A program made the position numbers and the translations under genes. Below the pieces are notes generated by a model. It did no database searches and was not told the DNA's origin. It saw nothing but the letters and a program-made list of their open reading frames with translations. A DNA stretch of 64,000 nucleotides from Dactylellina haptotyla (taxonomy: Eukaryota; Ascomycota; Orbiliomycetes; Orbiliales; Orbiliaceae): positions 434,001 to 498,000 of the forward strand of contig CM062385.1 in NCBI GenBank assembly GCA_031310005.1, given 5' to 3'. This document shows, piece by piece, positions 61,449 to 64,000 of the stretch (the stretch's first letter is position 1; each line of letters opens with the position of its first letter).

Positions 61449-64000
61449 ATTTGTGGAATTGGTGGGAAACGAATGGGGGTAGTCGGATCGATTTTTGGAA
61501 GAGAGAATATGATGATGATAAAATGTTTAGATGAGGAGGTTGATGTGATACAATCAAAGCCTACGAGTTGTGATGGGCGGTGTTGGTGTTGTGGATGTCG
61601 TCGGGGAGGTCGATCGAGTGTGATACCAGTTCGGCCGCGGGTGGCCTTTTACTTGTTTCAATATCCCAACAACAGTCGCGGGAGGAAAGAATAATTTACG
61701 ATTGGAGTATATTCAAGTAGAAGGGTGAGAAGGGTGAGAGAGGAGAGAGGAGAGAAAGGAACAGGAGGACGGGGAGCGGAGGTGTGGTGGATTATATGTC
61801 AAGCGTGAGAGCTAGTATCCTCATATTAATGCTGCCACAGTCTACTAAGAACGGCCTAAGTATCTACGAGTAACTCCAGTCGCATGCACACTCACGCACC
61901 CACCCACACACACAGTCTCACACATCGAGCAATTAATTCGCGAGGTGGAAAGCGGAGCTAAGAGAACAACCTCGAGGGGGGGTGTCGAGGGTGTCCTTCG
62001 AAGAAGCAGGCAGAGGAGAGTGTGACTAGCGCAAGTCAGTCCACGCCGAAAGAAGGGCCCAGGCAGGAAAGCTTACCAACAGGAGATCCAAAACAAAATA
62101 TGGGGAAGAGAGACATCCACAGGAGACGTACCAGGACCAGCTTTGGTGGCAGGCTAGCCCGGCCAGAATTTGGGAGAGCAATGTAAAAAGTATGGGGTAA
62201 GGAGGAGACACAAGAGTTAAAACGGGCAGCTATCTCGCGGTTTATCCCCAATGCATTGGCTAGCTGGGTAAAGTTGCCCCATCCTTGCAATCGCCAGAAG
62301 GTTAGCCCAGTTAGCCTGGTGGGTTCGATGCACAGCATGCGCCTACTTCCTTCCAAGTAACGAGTACCGTCCGGTACCGTTCCTGCGGAGGTACTTGCAC
62401 ATACATGTCGAGTCCACATGCAAACATATTGCATGGACGCTGCAGTTAGAGGTAGCGATCCCCCCTCCCCGCCGAAACGTTGTGAACGAAGACGGAAGAT
62501 GTAATGATCGGCTGCGATTTCCTTCTCTCCAGTCTTGTACTCAACCGTACTATTCACGAGTTTTTAGGAGGGGGGAGAGACAGCCCTCGGAGAAAGAGGA
62601 TCGAGCTAAGAGTACTAGAGTTTACGTCCGAAACTCTGAGAACCTTAGGAATCAAAGGACAGGATCGGGCGATTAGGTGCCTCCAGGTACAGGTACCTCG
62701 CCGCTACCTGCGCCTGAATGCACAAGACCGACCACATTCCAGCCAAAACCTTAGCATGTGTGCGACCGAATATAAAGTTGCAGAAACTGTTAACTGGCAT
62801 CTTTTGTGGAATCTTCGTGACGAAATGTTTGTATGCACGTACGATGCCACCAACGCAATCAATGCAAACGGCAGCTCTTAGTGCACTATAGCGATTAATA
62901 TTGTCCTTCGATGGTCTAATTATCCCAGGAGATTATTATTGCTTGTATGTGCCTCTCACCCATGATGCACAGGGTCTAAGAGCAGGCCGTTGCCCCTTCT
63001 TCCTTCCATTCCGTCTATCATTAAATAAAAGGCTTCCAAAGTTACTCACACGATACCTGCATCCTCTCAACGGATCAAGCGGATCGTCTATGGGTAATTG
63101 CATCCATGCTGTGATGCACAAGCAACCCCCCTTCGGACTTTCCTCTTTATTCCGGATGACCTGATATCTAGAATTCTCCATCCTGCTTCGTAATTGCATT
63201 CAAACCCGTCGACGCAGGTTTCGGTGTTTACTCAACGCCCATCATAGCATTTCTCAGTTATACATAACCACCGAAATACCGAACATCTGTGACTACACTG
63301 TGCATTTGAATATGTGAATCCACCGATCAATAAATCTCTTCGAATTCAACCGTTGAGCGCCATCTAGTATAACCGTATACCCCTAACATGAAAAGATAAC
63401 CCCCAACAAACCCATTTAAATTCCACAAATTAAATCCTGCACATTGTTGAAACCCATCAACAACCGATCCATGCAGATGATCGATTAATAGCCGTTTAAT
63501 CAATTTCGCCAATCAGGACCTCCTCTGCCCATCAAAGTCCCTGACAAAATACATTCGAGTAACAGATAGCGTATGTGGACAAATCAGGCAAAAAAAGAAC
63601 ATCGACACCACCACTACACGCGAATACTGCAAATCTATCGTAGGCGATGAAATCATAGCGATCGACTCTCACGCCTTCAATCTACCCCCTTGCACACCCT
63701 CCATCCCCCTCACTTTTCGTCATTTATTTCCGACAACTACGATCGTTTAAGATGCTGGACCCTTTTTTCGTTTACTCTTCCTGATCGGCTGATCAGCTGC
63801 TTTTGCGGTGGCAAACGAAACGTGCCGAAAGGCAAGGACTCTCGACGCTACCTAATATTTCAGATCGTGGAGAAAGTACCCGAAAGTACCTCCATTCCGT
63901 CCCGAAAAAGAAGGGCCGCGAACGCCGGTTTTTTTAATCAAAGCTTGTTTTACACACTTTAGTTAGACTATTTAAATTATTTTAAGTATCAAAGTATTCA
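61449..64000. other. 2.5-kb right end without a recognisable gene
   Basis: The first few hundred bases are probably the promoter of the RRxS protein, with purine-rich tracts near 61.72-61.79 kb and CA/CCCA repeats near 61.89-61.92 kb. Frames farther right overlap on both strands and carry no motif. A gene could begin beyond the window edge. Confidence 0.5.

Overview
The window looks like nuclear DNA of a filamentous ascomycete (Pezizomycotina). Genes carry short GT-AG introns (54-142 nt), often with a CTAA(C/T)-type branch site. The gene set includes a Seb1/MsnA-type zinc-finger factor, a GH11 xylanase with a fungal CBM1, CYP51, ATG1 and STE24. A leotiomycete is my best guess from general resemblance, but no marker here proves it. 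I support 17 protein genes and one tRNA gene. I see no convincing mobile element, rRNA gene or virus-like element.

Layout. The left part (1-24.7 kb) is sparse. It holds an Msn2-like stress regulator behind a very long 5' region, an intron-bearing tRNA-Ala(UGC), two large unrecognised proteins (1128 and 954 aa) flanking a secreted xylanase, and the first member of a secreted cysteine-rich family. The middle (24.7-39.3 kb) is mostly non-coding around the autophagy kinase ATG1. The right part (39.3-61.5 kb) is gene-rich: CYP51, two more members of the secreted family in tandem, a CHK2/Cds1-type checkpoint kinase, mitochondrial methionyl-tRNA synthetase, a Thr-rich secreted protein, an NTF2-fold protein, the CAAX protease STE24, a probable RNA polymerase I Rpa14 subunit, mitochondrial ribosomal protein bL34m and a small protein rich in RRxS sites. 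The last 2.5 kb shows no gene.

How genes relate. Most neighbours are independent housekeeping or regulatory genes: stress transcription, autophagy, sterol synthesis, DNA-damage signalling, mitochondrial translation and prenyl-protein processing. The secreted layer is the xylanase, the Thr-rich protein and the three paralogues.

Main discovery candidate. The three paralogues (23645-24710 minus, 42361-43416 plus, 44006-45002 plus) share a signal peptide, a fixed cysteine frame ending C-x7/8-C-x5-C-x-C, and one phase-1 intron at the same codon just before the CxC. They also share a C-terminal motif of the form RR-x2-PGTKEPY-x2-EGP. I know no named family with this combination. All intron positions were inferred by eye from splice consensus, reading frame and family similarity, not from transcripts.
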